Assembly (NCBI RefSeq): GCF_023898315.1
Contig: NC_064616.1
Location: 705,155,389 to 705,219,388, forward strand
Direction of reading: 5' to 3'
DNA length: 64,000 bases
From: Schistocerca nitens
Lineage: Eukaryota > Arthropoda > Insecta > Orthoptera > Acrididae
Every line of letters starts with the position of its first letter. Positions within the stretch are counted from its first letter, which is position 1. The position numbers were made by a program, and so were the translations under genes. The notes under the pieces were generated by a model that worked only from the letters and a program-made list of their open reading frames with translations, had not been told where the DNA came from and searched no databases. Shown here one piece after another: positions 10,362 through 21,229 of the stretch.

Positions 10362-10854
10362 CAATTCTCGCGCTCATCGTGTACATCTTGTGAATGTGTT
10401 CCTTCATGATAACGAAATCTCTAGATTAGGATGGCCAGCATGTTCTCCCGACACGAACCCCATCGAACATCCCTGGGATACATTGAAAAGGGCTATTTTT
10501 GGACAAGATGATCCACCAACCACTCTAAGAGATCCACTCCGAATCGCCGTTAGGAGTGGGACAATCTGGACAAAAAGTGCCTTGATGATCAAGTGGATTG
10601 TATGCCACGACGAAAATAGGCATGTATCAATGCAAGAGGAAGTGTTACCGAGTATCAGAGGTACTGGTATATGCTGCAATCTGGAACACACATTCAGAAA
10701 GTCTGGATTACTATCGTACAACTTGCAGTTTTTTGTTTTCATGAGCAATAAAGAGAGCTGAAACGTTGTTTTTGTATATCCCTATTCCATTTTTATGTAA
10801 AGGGCCAGGAACTCATGGGACCCCGGTGACGCATCACTTTCTTTGATGCCTGTA

Positions 10855-11089
10855 GTTATTTACACACACGGCTGGAAAGATCCCGCTTTCACTACAGTAA
10901 CCTGCCCGTTACGGACACGTCTACTGATAATTCTCATTTTAGGTCTACTCCGAAAAATACATATGAGTGATGCTTGAATCAGGCTTCCGCATCAGAGCAA
11001 AATGTGTCATATCGAGGGCTATTCTCTTAGCAACAGACCAAGGAAGCACATAGCTGACAGCTGACGAGCATCATCCGGACGGTATAAGC
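10855..11089. other. No recognised feature
   Basis: Sequence between the end of family B copy 1 and a promoter-like region. Nothing recognised. Confidence 0.35.
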
Positions 11090-11290
11090 GTTGAGGTGCA
11101 CTGGCTGCAGCTGTGCAGGGCGCTATATATAACGCGTGAGGCGCGCCTAATTAGTGCTGGGCGCGCGCTGCCAGCCTTCCACACGCGGCCCAATCCGTTC
11201 GCTCCTTAGTTCCTCATCACTGAAGTTCGCTCCCATCCTGTAAACGCTACGCGTGTCAACAACGTCTTTGCCTTCGCTGCTCCACACATT
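11090..11290 (+). promoter_or_regulatory. Candidate CpG-rich core promoter
   Basis: The stretch is unusually GC- and CpG-rich for this window (GCGCGCCTAATTAG, GGGCGCGCGCTGCCAG). It carries a strong TATA motif (TATATATAA, 11124-11132), and TTAGTG at 11151-11156, about 27 bp downstream, resembles the arthropod initiator TCAGT. A GT with donor-like context (CCTGTAAACG) follows near 11239. No transposon terminus surrounds it that I can see. It could be a host promoter, possibly for an upstream non-coding exon of shakB, or part of an unrecognised repeat. Function is inferred only. Confidence 0.35.
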
Positions 11291-11638
11291 TCTGTAAAAC
11301 AAATTATTTTCAATTAATATTCCGATAACAGAAATTCCAAGATGGAAACAACAGCGTTGGCAAAGAAAGGAAAGGAATGTTCATGTTTAACATACCGTTG
11401 GCGATAAGACAGTTCAGAGTTGGAAGTACATGCACGGAATTGGGAAGCGTGAGTAAGGACCCGTTTCGACATTCACCTGCAGCGATTTAAGAACCTCAAC
11501 AAAAACCAAAATCTGAATGAGCCAACTGGTATTTGAACCGCCGTCCCCCGGAATCCTAGCCCCAGCGGCTTAGTACTATGGCATCTAGCTCAGCAACAGC
11601 GTAGGGAGGGAGGGTGGGTTTGAACGTGTGCACCCACA

Positions 11639-11698
<60 letters not shown>

Positions 11699-12325
11699 CT
11701 CGAGAAAAAGAGAAAATTTTCAAAAGCTAGAACAGTTTTCTGATCTGGTACGTTGATTCATACGCCAGTTTTGGAAATAGATGAATATCTGATGGAGCCA
11801 GGTAGGGTCTCTATGGAGAATGATATATGACAGTGGACGCAAGGCGTTGCATTATTGCAGATGTCGCAGCACTAGTTCGTGGTCTCGTACTGTCGTGCTG
11901 AAGGAGAGGGTGCTTCATGTGTGACAAACTCTTTGATCTCGAAATTGGATTACAGCATGCTGTTTCTCACGCATCTACATAGTTACGTTACACACCACTA
12001 CATTACACGCTACAATTCTGAGTCCTCTAACGGCAGCAAGTTGCAAGTATGTAGACATGAAGAATAAAGGTGTAGAATATTTAAAAAGACTTAACAGTTT
12101 TACATAAAAAATTCGGAGACACACGCCGTCGAAAACTTAATTTTTGTTCACTGATCGCTGTTTACTTTCGAATTCGTACTCCATTGTTCACTTATTGTAC
12201 CGTATTTACTACCAATCTTTTTGTATCTTGTTGCCGTTCCGACGAGTGATAGGCATGCTAGACATCAGTACAGCCTTCTCTTTATTCGACATCCCAGAGA
12301 CCACTGTCCACGTAAATTAAGCGAA
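11291..12325. other. No gene recognised; contains a (TG)n tract
   Basis: Apart from the dinucleotide repeat at 11643-11694 there is no recognisable coding region, RNA or transposon. Short open frames have no family signature. Confidence 0.4.
11643..11694. repeat. (TG)n microsatellite
   Basis: Uninterrupted TG dinucleotide run of about 26 units, flanked by TATG on the left and TATGC on the right. Confidence 0.97.
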
Positions 12326-12334
12326 CTTCAAGTT

Positions 12335-12567
12335 GGTTGGTTGGTTGGTTTGGGGTGAGAGGATCAAACAGCGAAGTCATCGGTCCCATAGGATTAGGGA
12401 AGGAAATCGGCCGTGCCCTTTCAAAGGAATCATCCCGGCATTTTCCTGAAGTGAATTAGGGAAATCACGGAAAACCTAAATCAGGATGGCCAGACGGGGG
12501 TTTGAACTGTCGTTCTCACGCATACGTGTCCATTGTGCTAACCACTGTGCCATCTCGCTCGGTCAAG
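12335..12567 (-). mobile_element. tRNA-derived SINE, head type 7
   Basis: Target duplication CTTCAAGTT at 12326-12334 and 12568-12576. On the minus strand the head reads GGCACAGTGGTTAGCACAAT (A box) and later a GACAGTTCAAACC B box. The body contains AATCACGGAAAACCTAAAT (seen on the plus strand) and ends in a GGTT repeat. The head and body are unrelated to the type 1 SINEs. Confidence 0.85.
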
Positions 12568-12576
12568 CTTCAAGTT

Positions 12577-13129
12577 CTTTGCTTCTCCAAGTATCCTCTT
12601 AGTTAATGGCCTCCTTACTCTTTTATCTCAACTTAACAACATCGTATGTCTTCATTTACATACATACTGCGAAAGCTATTGTAAAGTGAATAGTGCAGAG
12701 TACTCTGTACCATTCCTAGGGTTTCATTTTTATTTTCACTCCCACATAATTAGAGGGAAAAAGGAGTGCCTCTATACGAACTTTAGTCTCTGTAATATGG
12801 TCTTGCGGTGATTTATCAAGATGTTCGGTGGAGACAGCAGAATTGTTCCGCTGTTTCGCTAAAAGAACACCCTCTCTACATTCGACCGTCACACGGACGC
12901 GAAAATTAAGACGACAATAACTTAGTATGGAACTGAAAAATAATTCAGATCGCTCGATAGAAGAAACGCTGATGGACTTGATGAAGTTTTCGTAAAATCG
13001 TAGCTGACAAAAAAAAAAGGTAGGCAGCGAGAAGGTAAGGAGGAAACGAAACGAAATTTCACTGGTTAAGAAAGTATGTGATATTATTTCAGTGATTACA
13101 AAATCGAGTCAAATCTACAACGGATTTGA
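12577..13129. other. No recognised feature
   Basis: AT-rich sequence without recognisable genes or repeat ends. Confidence 0.4.
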
Positions 13130-14700
13130 TTGTATGTACCTACTTATCAAAATAACGTTACACCCTCTCAGGCCTGGATGTATGCACTGATTCGGTTGGG
13201 CAGGGTGTCGTAAAGGTGTTTAATCCAGTCCTGGGACAAGCTTGGTCACAATTGTTGTAACTGGTCCTTGATATCCTGGATACTGGCAACTGGACGGAGA
13301 TGATGATCTCGCTGATCCCACAGAGTTGTGCCGGGCACACATCTAGGATTCTTGCTGGCCAGAGAACATCATACATGCAGTTCATAGAGACACTTGGTAT
13401 GTGTTACGTCTGTCACAGACGGCCCCTGCCAGGCAGACTACACTCAAGACACCCCTGTGTACCATATGACATACACAAGCACTTGCAGGCGCGACCAAGA
13501 GGAAAACAGTTCTTCAAAACAAACAGAACTTGCTAGAGACTAATGCGAACCTTTTTCTGCAGAGGTCGCCTCACAGATACAGGGAAAGTTGGAGTACTCC
13601 GCCGACCTCCGCCGGCTTTATAAGGCGAGCGCAGCAAGCTAGGACCAGCTCCGACGGACCTCACTGACGCTCTTGATGTCATTTGTTTTCTTTGTGTGTA
13701 TATAGTGATTGTTCGAGAAGTGTAGTTCAGTTTCAATAAACGACATTATACTGAGTGTTCTACAATACTAGGTATTCTTCAGTATGTGTGGACAAGCTTC
13801 GTACTGATGAAAAATGGGAGCACGGTGTTGTGGCTTGAGAGATGAGACATGAGGACGCAGGATGTACGTGACGCATCATTGCTCCTTCAGAGTTCTCTCA
13901 GTCACTTCCAAACACTATAGCTCCCCACGACGTGACGTTATAAGTAACGCCGCTGTGCCTCTCCAAAACATTGCAAGAATTGGATGTCACGCCGTGTTGC
14001 TGCCATACACGCCCCTGACTTGAGTAGTGCAGAACCACGCTTCATCGCTGAACGCAGTGCAACGCGATTCATCAGCTGTCCGCACTTTTCACTCATGGTG
14101 CCACTCCAGACACAACCGCTTGTGTTGTGGTGTTAACAGCAGCCTACGAGTACAGTGGTAATTCCCTAGTCTGCCTGCTGTTGGTCTCAGACTACTAGTG
14201 CGGGATGACAGAATGTTGCATAGAGTCTATTACTTGTTCTCGGATGGCAGGCGGATATGTGAAGGGGTTACGATGTGCACAATACTTCGATCCTCCATTG
14301 CGGTGGTTAGTCGGGGTCAACCGGAACCTTCACGACGAATATGCTAGCCCTCACATTCCCATGGAGTCCAGCATCGGGCCAACGTCACATGCTAATGCTC
14401 CACAAACCTGGACATTGAGCGATTTGACCAGCTCGCCACACCGAGACCCAAAATGGGCCTCTTTCAAACTCTGTAAGCCGCTGATAACGCTATCTCACGT
14501 GAGTAGTCGGCATCTTCGGCCTTTCACAGTGATTGCTCATGTTTGTGTTGTTACCAGATGTGGAGTAAACTAATGTACTATTACCAGTCACAGAGAATTG
14601 TAAACCTAATCATTTACATACCAGACCAGTAGGTGTATTAATTTACTCTGGCATCCGACCGACTCTTCCGGATCGTTCACTTTTTTTTAATCAAATAGTG
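13130..14700 (-). mobile_element. Degenerate Tc1-like transposon split by a solo LTR
   Basis: Minus-strand transposase relics flank the LTR at 13401-13770. The 13158-13400 part reads LWPARILDV...AQL, like the WPARSPDL-E block with heavy decay, followed by a C-terminal ...PTESVHTSRPE segment. The part at 13771-14560 covers the middle and N-terminal regions, with many stops. The right end TAATCAAATAGTG followed by TA resembles a Tc1-type terminus; the left end near 13130 is approximate. This copy is clearly old. Confidence 0.6.
13401..13770 (+). mobile_element. Solo LTR of an LTR retrotransposon
   Basis: A 370-bp block bounded by the 5-bp duplication GGTAT (13396-13400 and 13771-13775), the length usual for Gypsy- or Bel-like integrases. 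It contains a TATA box (CTTTATAAGGCGAGCGC, near 13616-13632) and an AATAAA signal near 13734-13739, spaced as in the U3-R region of an LTR. No internal retroviral-type genes are present, so it looks like a solo LTR left by recombination. It sits inside the older Tc1-like relic. Termini are not the usual TG...CA, so the exact ends could be off by a base or two. Confidence 0.62.
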
Positions 14701-15019
14701 TATGTTGAAAATCTAGATGAACTGGCTCTATTTCTCGCATGAGTTTACGGTAGGCCGCCAGAATAAAGAAGAGTGACAAGTTAAGAATTAAGGGCCAGAT
14801 ATTTCAAATCTACAAGAAAGGTTGGAAGTCCAGATTGCAACGATATATCAGTATATTTCAAATATCAATATTTCGAAGAATTAATATTGGTATTTATATA
14901 TTGACGAATCCGATACGTTTTCTCGATATATCTGGTTCTCAGAATTCTATTTTCTATATACTTTTACTGGTCTCTGCATGTAAGTAATCACTGCGTTTTC
15001 ACACATCCTGTTGAATAAA

Positions 15020-15210
15020 GCCTGCCGCGGTGGCCGAGCGGTTTTAGGCGCTTCAGTCCGGAACCGCGCAGCTGCTAAGGTCGCAGGTTCGAATTCTGCC
15101 TCGGCCATAGATGTATGTGATATCTTTAGGTTAGTTAGGTTTAAGTAGTTCTAAGTTCTAGGGGACTGATGACCTTAGATGTTAAGTCCCATAGTACTCA
15201 GAGCCATTTT
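15020..15210 (+). mobile_element. tRNA-derived SINE, head type 1
   Basis: Target duplication TGTTGAATAAA at 15009-15019 and 15211-15221. Head CCGCGGTGGCCGAGCGG, B box GGTTCGAATTC, common body, tail GAGCCATTTT. Confidence 0.93.
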
Positions 15211-15221
15211 TGTTGAATAAA

Positions 15222-16285
15222 CTAAACAAAACATAGTTTCATTATTTCTAGTATCAGGCTGGCATTTGACACGTAATAAAGAGGATTTACAGACATCGTA
15301 ACATTCATAAACCACCCAGTAAATACAGTGATTGTTTCATATAAGCGCAAAAACGGGTTAATTATAGAAGTAAAAACTTTGAAACTGGGATTGGTCGTGA
15401 GGACGCGTTATAACTCCACAGTCTACTGATTTTGAACTTCGTCGAACACTGTGAACAGAATTCCGTCAAAAAAGATTGAAGACTATTTTATTCTTGGCGT
15501 ATAAGCGACGTAAGGGCAGTAGCTACGGTGGCAGCTTGAAGTAACTTCTGTGAACAACAGATGTGCATTCGATCAGTTAGCTGTGAGGAGGATGTGTTAA
15601 GTAGTGGACATCTCTAAATCAGGTGTTGAAAACATCTCCAGAATGTTTTGAAGAACATGGAAGTGTGTGTAAAGTTGGTCTCGCACAACTTCACTCGAGA
15701 AAGAAAAAAAAAAAAAAGAAGGGAAAGACACTGAACGCCTGCCGCGACTTGGTTGAAATACGCAACGCATGGAGAAAACATATACGGCAGACAAGACCTG
15801 GTGTACTAATACATCTACATGTATATACTAACCTACTAGAAAATTACATAGTGCCAAAATTCACGTGAAGAGTCAGTGCTTTGACGACATAACCGACTCT
15901 CAAACCAATTGACGCACGAGTTAAACAGTATCCCAAAGGAGGACTTCTCTGACAGTTTCACTTGCATATATAAACGTTCTGTGCGTTGTACGTATGTGGA
16001 GGAGACTATTCAGAACAGCTGGAGTACTAAAACCACCATCTTAGTGTTTCTCTATTTTTGATTAATCCAGTCTCGAAACTTTTTGTACTTCAGGCTATGA
16101 TACAGTAATGAACGATCTGCATTCCTGGTGCCGCTCACACAGAGGGTGACACGTTACTGAGATAGTTTCAAAAGTGGAGCAGAACCGACAAGTGACCAGA
16201 ATTCAACTGCAAACATTTCTTCCTGTCCTCAAGAGTTGGTTGTCAAAAGCTAATGGACGGAATAATTGAGACAAGACTCTCAGAA
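15222..16285. other. No recognised feature
   Basis: Contains a short poly-A run near 15700 but no recognisable gene or element end until the inverted LINE tail at 16286. Confidence 0.4.
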
Positions 16286-16830
16286 CAGTCTACATCTACA
16301 TTTATATGATTACTATGGAATTCACAATTAAGTGCCTCGTAGAGGGTTCATGGAACCACCTTTAAACTACTTCTCTACAGTTCTACTCTCGAACAGCGAG
16401 CGGGATAAAACTAAACTTCAATCTTTTCGTGCAAGCACTGATTTCTCTTATTTTATTATGATGACCATTTCTCCCTAAGCGGTTGGGTGCCAACAAAATA
16501 TTTTCAGAGTCTGAGGAGAAAGTTGGAGATTAAAATTTCACGAGAAGGTCCTGCCACAGCGAAAAACGCTGTTGCTTTAATGACTATCCCAATTCGTGTA
16601 TCATATCCGTGGCACTCTCTTCCCTGTTTCTCCCTAATACAAAATAATTTGTTGCCATTCCTTGAACTTTTTCCAAGTCCTCCGTCAATCTTATCTAATG
16701 TGGATCTCGCACAGCACGGCAATACTCCAGAAGAGTGTGTACAAGCGTAGTGCAAGCAGTCTCTTTAGTATACCTGTTACATTTTCTAAATGTTCTGCCA
16801 ATAAATCGCAGTCTTTGGTTTGCTTTTCCC

Positions 16831-17220
16831 TCAACGTTGTCTATGTGATCGTTCCAAATTTAAGTTATTCGTAATTTTAATTCGTAAGTATTTAGATGAG
16901 TTTACAGCCTTTAGTGTCGTATGATTTATAATGTACCTGAAATTTAGCGGATTCTTTTTAGTGCTCATGTGGATGACTTCACACTTTTCATGATTTAGAA
17001 CCAATTTCCACTTATTGCACCACACAGATATCTTGCGTAAATCATTTTGCAATTCGTTTTGATCTTCTGATGACTTCACATGACGGTAAATGGCAGCATC
17101 ACCTGCTAACAATGTAAGAGTAGTGCTGAGATTGTCTCCTAGATCAATTATGGAGAGCAGGAACAACAAAGGGCCTATAACACTTCCTTGGGGAATGCCA
17201 GATATACTCCATAGGGGCAA
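16831..17220 (-). pseudogene. LINE reverse transcriptase fragment (motifs B and C)
   Basis: Contains GIPQGSVIGPLLF (motif B) and a degenerate motif C, LLAGDAAIYRH, where the usual FADD reads AGDA. Downstream is WKLVLNHEKCEVIHMSTKKN, the conserved region after the catalytic site. The loss of the first Asp of the FADD box is visible in sequence and would inactivate the enzyme. Confidence 0.85.
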
Positions 17221-17227
17221 AATTTAA

Positions 17228-17423
17228 TTATAAGTCAGTTGTTAGGAATGGAGACAAAACCTTTTCGAAAACTAAAAATATGGAATCAGTCTGACGTACT
17301 CTGTCGGTAGCACTTATTACTTCATGAGAATAATGAGTTAGTTGTGTTTCACAGGAACGATATTTCCTGAATGCGTGTTGGCAATTTGTCAATACATCGT
17401 TTTCTTCGAGTTGATTCATAATA
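17228..17423 (-). pseudogene. LINE reverse transcriptase fragment (motif A region)
   Basis: Reads ENDVLTNCQHAFRKYRSCE and then DSIFLVFEKVLSPF, matching the QHGFRKxRSCETQL and FLDFxKAFD blocks. The catalytic motif A Asp is replaced (LDF to LVF). A mariner-type element abuts its 5' end. Confidence 0.85.
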
Positions 17424-18291
17424 CGAGGGTTGTCCAGAAAGTTCCGATAGGTCGCGACAGCACAGTGAAAACCTGAGGAAGCTTTGCACAGATGTGATGG
17501 GTAGTGTCTTTAGTACGACCGTCGATCGCATCAAGACGCTCTTTGCAGTTGTGAGCGCACAATGAGCGAGTAAAGGTGCCTGGAACAACGACGTCTCCCG
17601 CCAAGTAGTAGGGCCCCAATGAGAGGCTTCGCCTTAATGTATGCAGCCCACCTAACACAACTGCGCTGTGGCTGAGCGGTTCTAGGCGCTTCAGTCCGGA
17701 ACCGTGCCGCTGCTACGGTCGCAGGTTCGAATCCTACCTCGGGCATGGATGTGTGTGATGCTCTTAGGTTAGTTAGGTTTAAGTAGTTTTAAGTTCTAGG
17801 GGACTGGTGACCACAGATGTTAAGACCCATAGTGCTCAGAGCCATTTGAACCATTTTTGAACCATTTTAACACAACTGCCACACACTTACTTCTGCATGG
17901 CAATTCTCAACCGCACTCTGCAGGGGTAGTGGAGACGCTCCTGCAGCCTTTTCGATGGGAAGTGTTCGATTACCCACAACACAGCCCTAATTAGCTCATC
18001 CTGAGTATCATCTCTGTTCACATGAAACGCTGGATACGAAGACAACACTTGGGGGCAGGCTACGCGCTATAGACGAGCGTAGAGAATTATCGGAAAGCGC
18101 AGGCGGCTGCCTTCTATGACGACGGTGTTGGATATTTGGTATAACGGTCTGACTAATATCTAAGTCGGAGCGGCGACTGTATGGAGAAGTATCTGGAAAG
18201 TGTAGCTAACTCCTGCAAATAAAATATTTCTGATTTTCACTGTGGTTACCATTTAGCGACCGATCGGAACTTACTTTCGGGATAACCCTCG
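17424..18291 (+). mobile_element. mariner relic with SINE insertion
   Basis: Terminal inverted repeats CGAGGGTTGTCCAGAAAGT and, at the right, the mirror of CGAGGGTTATCCCGAAAGT, with TA at 17422-17423 and 18292-18293. Inside, about 17945-17985 on the plus strand reads RWEVFDYPQHSP, the mariner block before the third Asp (usually HPPYSPDLAPSD). The rest of the transposase is deleted or scrambled. A SINE occupies 17665-17867. Confidence 0.82.
17665..17867 (+). mobile_element. tRNA-derived SINE, head type 1
   Basis: Target duplication TAACACAACTGC at 17653-17664 and 17868-17879. Head TGTGGCTGAGCGG, B box GGTTCGAATCC, common body, tail CCATTTTTGAACCATTT. Third level of nesting: SINE in mariner in LINE. 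Confidence 0.94.
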
Positions 18292-18299
18292 TAATCGAG

Positions 18300-18490
18300 C
18301 ACAGTATATGTTCCAAAATCCTACTGCAAATCGACGTTAGTGATATGAGTCCGTAATTCGGAAGATTACTCCTACTTCCTTTCTTGGGTATTGGTGTAAC
18401 ATGTGCAGCTTTCCAGACTCTGTGTGGCACTGTCCTCAATAACATCACCATTGTTATAGCGCACTGAGGGTATCGATTGCGTCTGGCCAC
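18300..18490 (-). pseudogene. LINE reverse transcriptase fragment (fingers)
   Basis: Reads VWKAAHVTPIPKKGSRSN and LPNYGLISLTSICSRILEH, the fingers block of CR1/Jockey-type reverse transcriptases. It continues into the fragment at 17228-17423 once the mariner insertion is ignored. Confidence 0.85.
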
Positions 18491-18774
18491 TGGTGTACTT
18501 TACATACAACCAGAATATCTTTGGATTTTCTGCCAGATTTCGATATAGAGTTTCGTTGTGGAAACTATTAAAGGCATCTCACGTTGAAGATGGCACTAAA
18601 TTTCGAGTTTCTGTAAAAGCTCGGGAGTCTTGGGGATTTTGCATTTTTTTTTAATTTGGCATGTTTTTCGTCGCTTCTGCAATAGTGCTCTGATCTGTTT
18701 TGTGTACCATGTGGGATTAGTACGGTATCTTATTAAATTTTTAGTATGTATCTCTCAATTTCCGTCAATAGTAT

Positions 18775-19038
18775 TTATTTGTATTCAAACCACATCTGGT
18801 TTATGCTTACATAGTCAGATTGAAAGGAATGAAACCTGTCTCTTAGGTGGGTATCAAGCGAATACTTACCTGCTTTTTTCAACAAATGTATTTTGAGTTC
18901 ATTTTTAGCGGGTTTGCACGTTACGATATTCAGTCTAGCTACAACAACCTTGTGATCACTAATCCCTGTATCTATCATGACGCTCCTTAATTGGTCAGGA
19001 TTATTTGTTGCTAACAGGTCAAGAATTTTTTTTAGCAA
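18775..19038 (-). pseudogene. LINE endonuclease, C-terminal fragment
   Basis: Shows LDLLATNNPDQL and TGISDHKVVVARLNI. The SDH triad of apurinic-like endonucleases is kept. It belongs to the same element as the RT fragments. Confidence 0.8.
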
Positions 19039-19147
19039 CTATCTACAATTCGAGTGTGGATTATTTTAAAATAAGTGTCTGAGAAGGCTTTCAGTACGAT
19101 TTCGGACAACATTTTATACCTACACCGGCTTTAAACATGTATTTTCG

Positions 19148-19453
19148 TCATCGTATCAAGAGTAGATTGACGTCACCACGAACTATAATTGTGTGAGTGG
19201 GGTACCTATTAAAAACGACAGTCAAGTTTTCTTTGAGCTGTTCAACAGTTGTAGAACTGTTCAACAACTGTATCGTCTGAATTTGGGGTCGGAAAAAGGA
19301 ACCAATGAGTAATTTATTCTGGTTGTCAAGTATAAAGTCCACCCATACTAACTCACAGGAACTATCTACTTCAATTTCACTACAAGATAAACTACTTCTG
19401 ACAGCAATAAACATTCCACCACTACCTGTATTTAATCTATTCTTTCTGAACAC
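19148..19453 (-). pseudogene. LINE endonuclease, middle fragment
   Basis: Reads FRKNRLNTGSGGMFIAVRSS, then CELVWVDFIL, IGSFFRPQ and a degenerate IIVRGDVNLLLI, corresponding to the GGGV, ELVWV, FYRPP and GDFN blocks of LINE endonucleases. The GDFN box has become GDVN. Confidence 0.82.
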
Positions 19454-20032
19454 GGTTAGTGCCTCGCCCGTTTTAATCGCTTACTTCTCCATTCCATACC
19501 TGGGATGTGAAAATCTCCAAGATTTCCCCTAAGCGTTCAGCCACTTCAGTAATTGAGACAGATGATCTATAAAAGCACCCGATTACCAAATGTGAGTCAC
19601 CGTCAATGCACATTATTTCGTCATCGGAATCTGTAATAACCTCACTAGACGTTGTAGAGTCTTTACGGCAGTAAACAACTCATCATCATTGCCGTTTAGC
19701 CTATCCAGGCAACATACAGGGCGAAACCTCAATCGATAAAATATAGATGGATGTTTCAGACTATTTTCTGGTTATTTTAGCATAAGCAACACGTGGGCTC
19801 CGGTGGATTGTTACAGAGTAATAACGTCATCCTGATTTACACACCAAAAAAAGTTTTGCATCACCTCGGTTCCGGGAGATCCGGAACCTGTACAGAAAAT
19901 TGGAATAGAGATCAACATAAACATCATTTCCACCCTTTGTATTGCTCATAAAAACCACACATTGCATGCTGTACCACCATACAGCGAGACCTTCAGAGGT
20001 GGTGGTCCACATTACTGTACACATCGGTACCT

Positions 20033-21229
20033 CTAATACCCAGCAGCACGTACTCTTGCACTGAAGCATGCCTGTATTCGTCGTGGCATACTATCCACAA
20101 GTTCATCAAGGCACTGTTGCTCCAGATTGGCCGAGCGATTCTAGGCGCTTTAGTCAGGAACCGCGCTGCTGCTACGGTCGCAGGTTCGAATCCTGCCTCG
20201 GGCATGGATGTGTGTGATGTCCTTAGGTTAGTTAGGTTTAAGTAGTTATAAGTCTAGGGGACGGATGACCTCAGATGTTAAGTCACATAGTGCTTAGAGC
20301 CATTTGAACCATTTGGTCCATATTGTCCCACTCCTGAATGGTGATTCGGCGTAGAGCCATCAGAGTGCTTGGTGGGTCACTTCGTCCATAAACAGCCCTT
20401 TTCAGTCTAACCCAAGCATGTTCCATAGGGTTCATGTCTGGAGAACATGCTGGCTACTCTAGTCGAGAAATGTCATTATCCTGAAGGAAGTCATTCACAA
20501 GATGTGTACGATGGGGGCGCGAATTGCCATCCATGAAGGCGAATGCCTCGCCAAAATGATGCCGATATGGTTGCACTATCGGTCGGAGGATAGCATTAAC
20601 GTATCGTACAGCCGTTACTGCGCCTTCCATGACTACGAGCAGCGTACGTCTGCCCCACATAATGCCACCTCAAAAGAGCAGGGAACATCCACCTTGCTGC
20701 ACTCGCTGGACAGTGTATCTAAGGCGCTCAGCCTGACGGGGTTGCCTCCAAATACGTCTCAGACGATGTCTGGTTGAAGTCATATGAGACACTCATCGGT
20801 GAAGGGAACGTGATGCCAATCCTGTGCGGTCCATTCGGCACTTCGTTGGGCCCATCTGTACCTCCCCTGAATGGTGTCGTGGTTGCAAAGATGGACCTCG
20901 CCATGGACGTCGGGAGTGCGCACATTTGGAGTCGTAACACGACTTTCTGTGGCTGCACGAAAATCATTATTCAACATGGTGGCGTTGGTGTCAGGGTTCA
21001 TCCGGGCCATAAACCGTAGATAGCGGTCATCCACTGAAGTAGTAGCCCTTGGGCGGCCTGAGCGAGGTATGTTATCGACACTTCCTGTCTCTCTGTATCT
21101 CCTCCATACCCGAACAACATCGCTTTGGTTCACCCCGAGACCCCTGGACACTTCCCTTGTTGAGAGTCCTTCCTGGCACAGAGTAACAATGCGGACGCGA
21201 TCGAACCGCGGTATTGACAGCCTAGGCAT
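20033..21229 (-). pseudogene. Tc1-like transposase, family B, broken
   Basis: Minus-strand start at 21227-21229 (MPRLSIPRFDRVRIV). The N-terminal helix-turn-helix part is open for about 150 codons (LCQEGLSTREVSRGLGVNQS, VWRRYRETGSVDNI, FTDECLI with the first Asp). Later parts show MWGRRTLLVVMEGAV and FMDGNSRPHRTHL, where the residue aligned with the second catalytic Asp is Gly. SINE insertion and frameshifts break the C-terminus. Confidence 0.85.
20123..20314 (+). mobile_element. tRNA-derived SINE, head type 1
   Basis: Head GGCCGAGCGATTCTAGGC, B box GGTTCGAATCC, common body, tail GAGCCATTTGAACCATTT. Flanks TCCAGATTG and TCCATATTG look like a diverged target duplication. It lies inside the C-terminal coding region of family B copy 2. 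Confidence 0.88.

Larger units (their letters stand above)
9236..10660 (+). pseudogene. Tc1-like transposase, family B, broken
   Basis: The start ATG at 9236 gives MPRKS, and a SINE enters 10 codons later. The remaining frame carries several stops and shifts. Recognisable pieces are the CFGVALCGANVRH-type region, the second catalytic Asp in ILMDNSRA (cut by the second SINE), and the Glu in CSPDTNPIEHPWDTLKRA after it. The D-to-E spacing is 34 once the SINE is ignored, as in classical Tc1 transposases. Dead copy. Confidence 0.82.
8995..10852 (+). mobile_element. Tc1-like transposon, family B, copy 1, with two SINE insertions
   Basis: The termini are related inverted repeats: left CACATAAAAAAAGTG then CACCCCGGTTCC, right GACCCCGGTGACGCATCAC. 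TA occurs at 8993-8994 and 10853-10854. It belongs to the same family as 19840-21731 and 53780-55448. SINEs at 9267-9474 and 10175-10361 interrupt it. Subtracting both insertions and their duplications leaves about 1.44 kb, a normal length for this class. Confidence 0.88.
16286..19838 (-). mobile_element. Decayed CR1/Jockey-type LINE, minus strand, with nested mariner and SINE
   Basis: Reading the minus strand from 19838: endonuclease domain pieces (19148-19453 and 18775-19038), a linker, reverse transcriptase pieces (18300-18490, 17228-17423, 16831-17220), then 3' sequence ending in an inverted ATGTAG tail at about 16287-16300. The RT continues across a mariner insertion at 17424-18291: ILEHILCS lies on one side and MNQLEENDVLTNCQH on the other. 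All frames are broken. The 5' end is unclear; the family B copy at 19840 abuts it. Confidence 0.78.

Noticed and set aside
20500..20560. A new DD35E spacing class in family B
   Set aside because: The apparent spacing depends on reading the Asp of MDGN as catalytic. Copies differ at the next codon, which best fits loss of an ancestral Asp.
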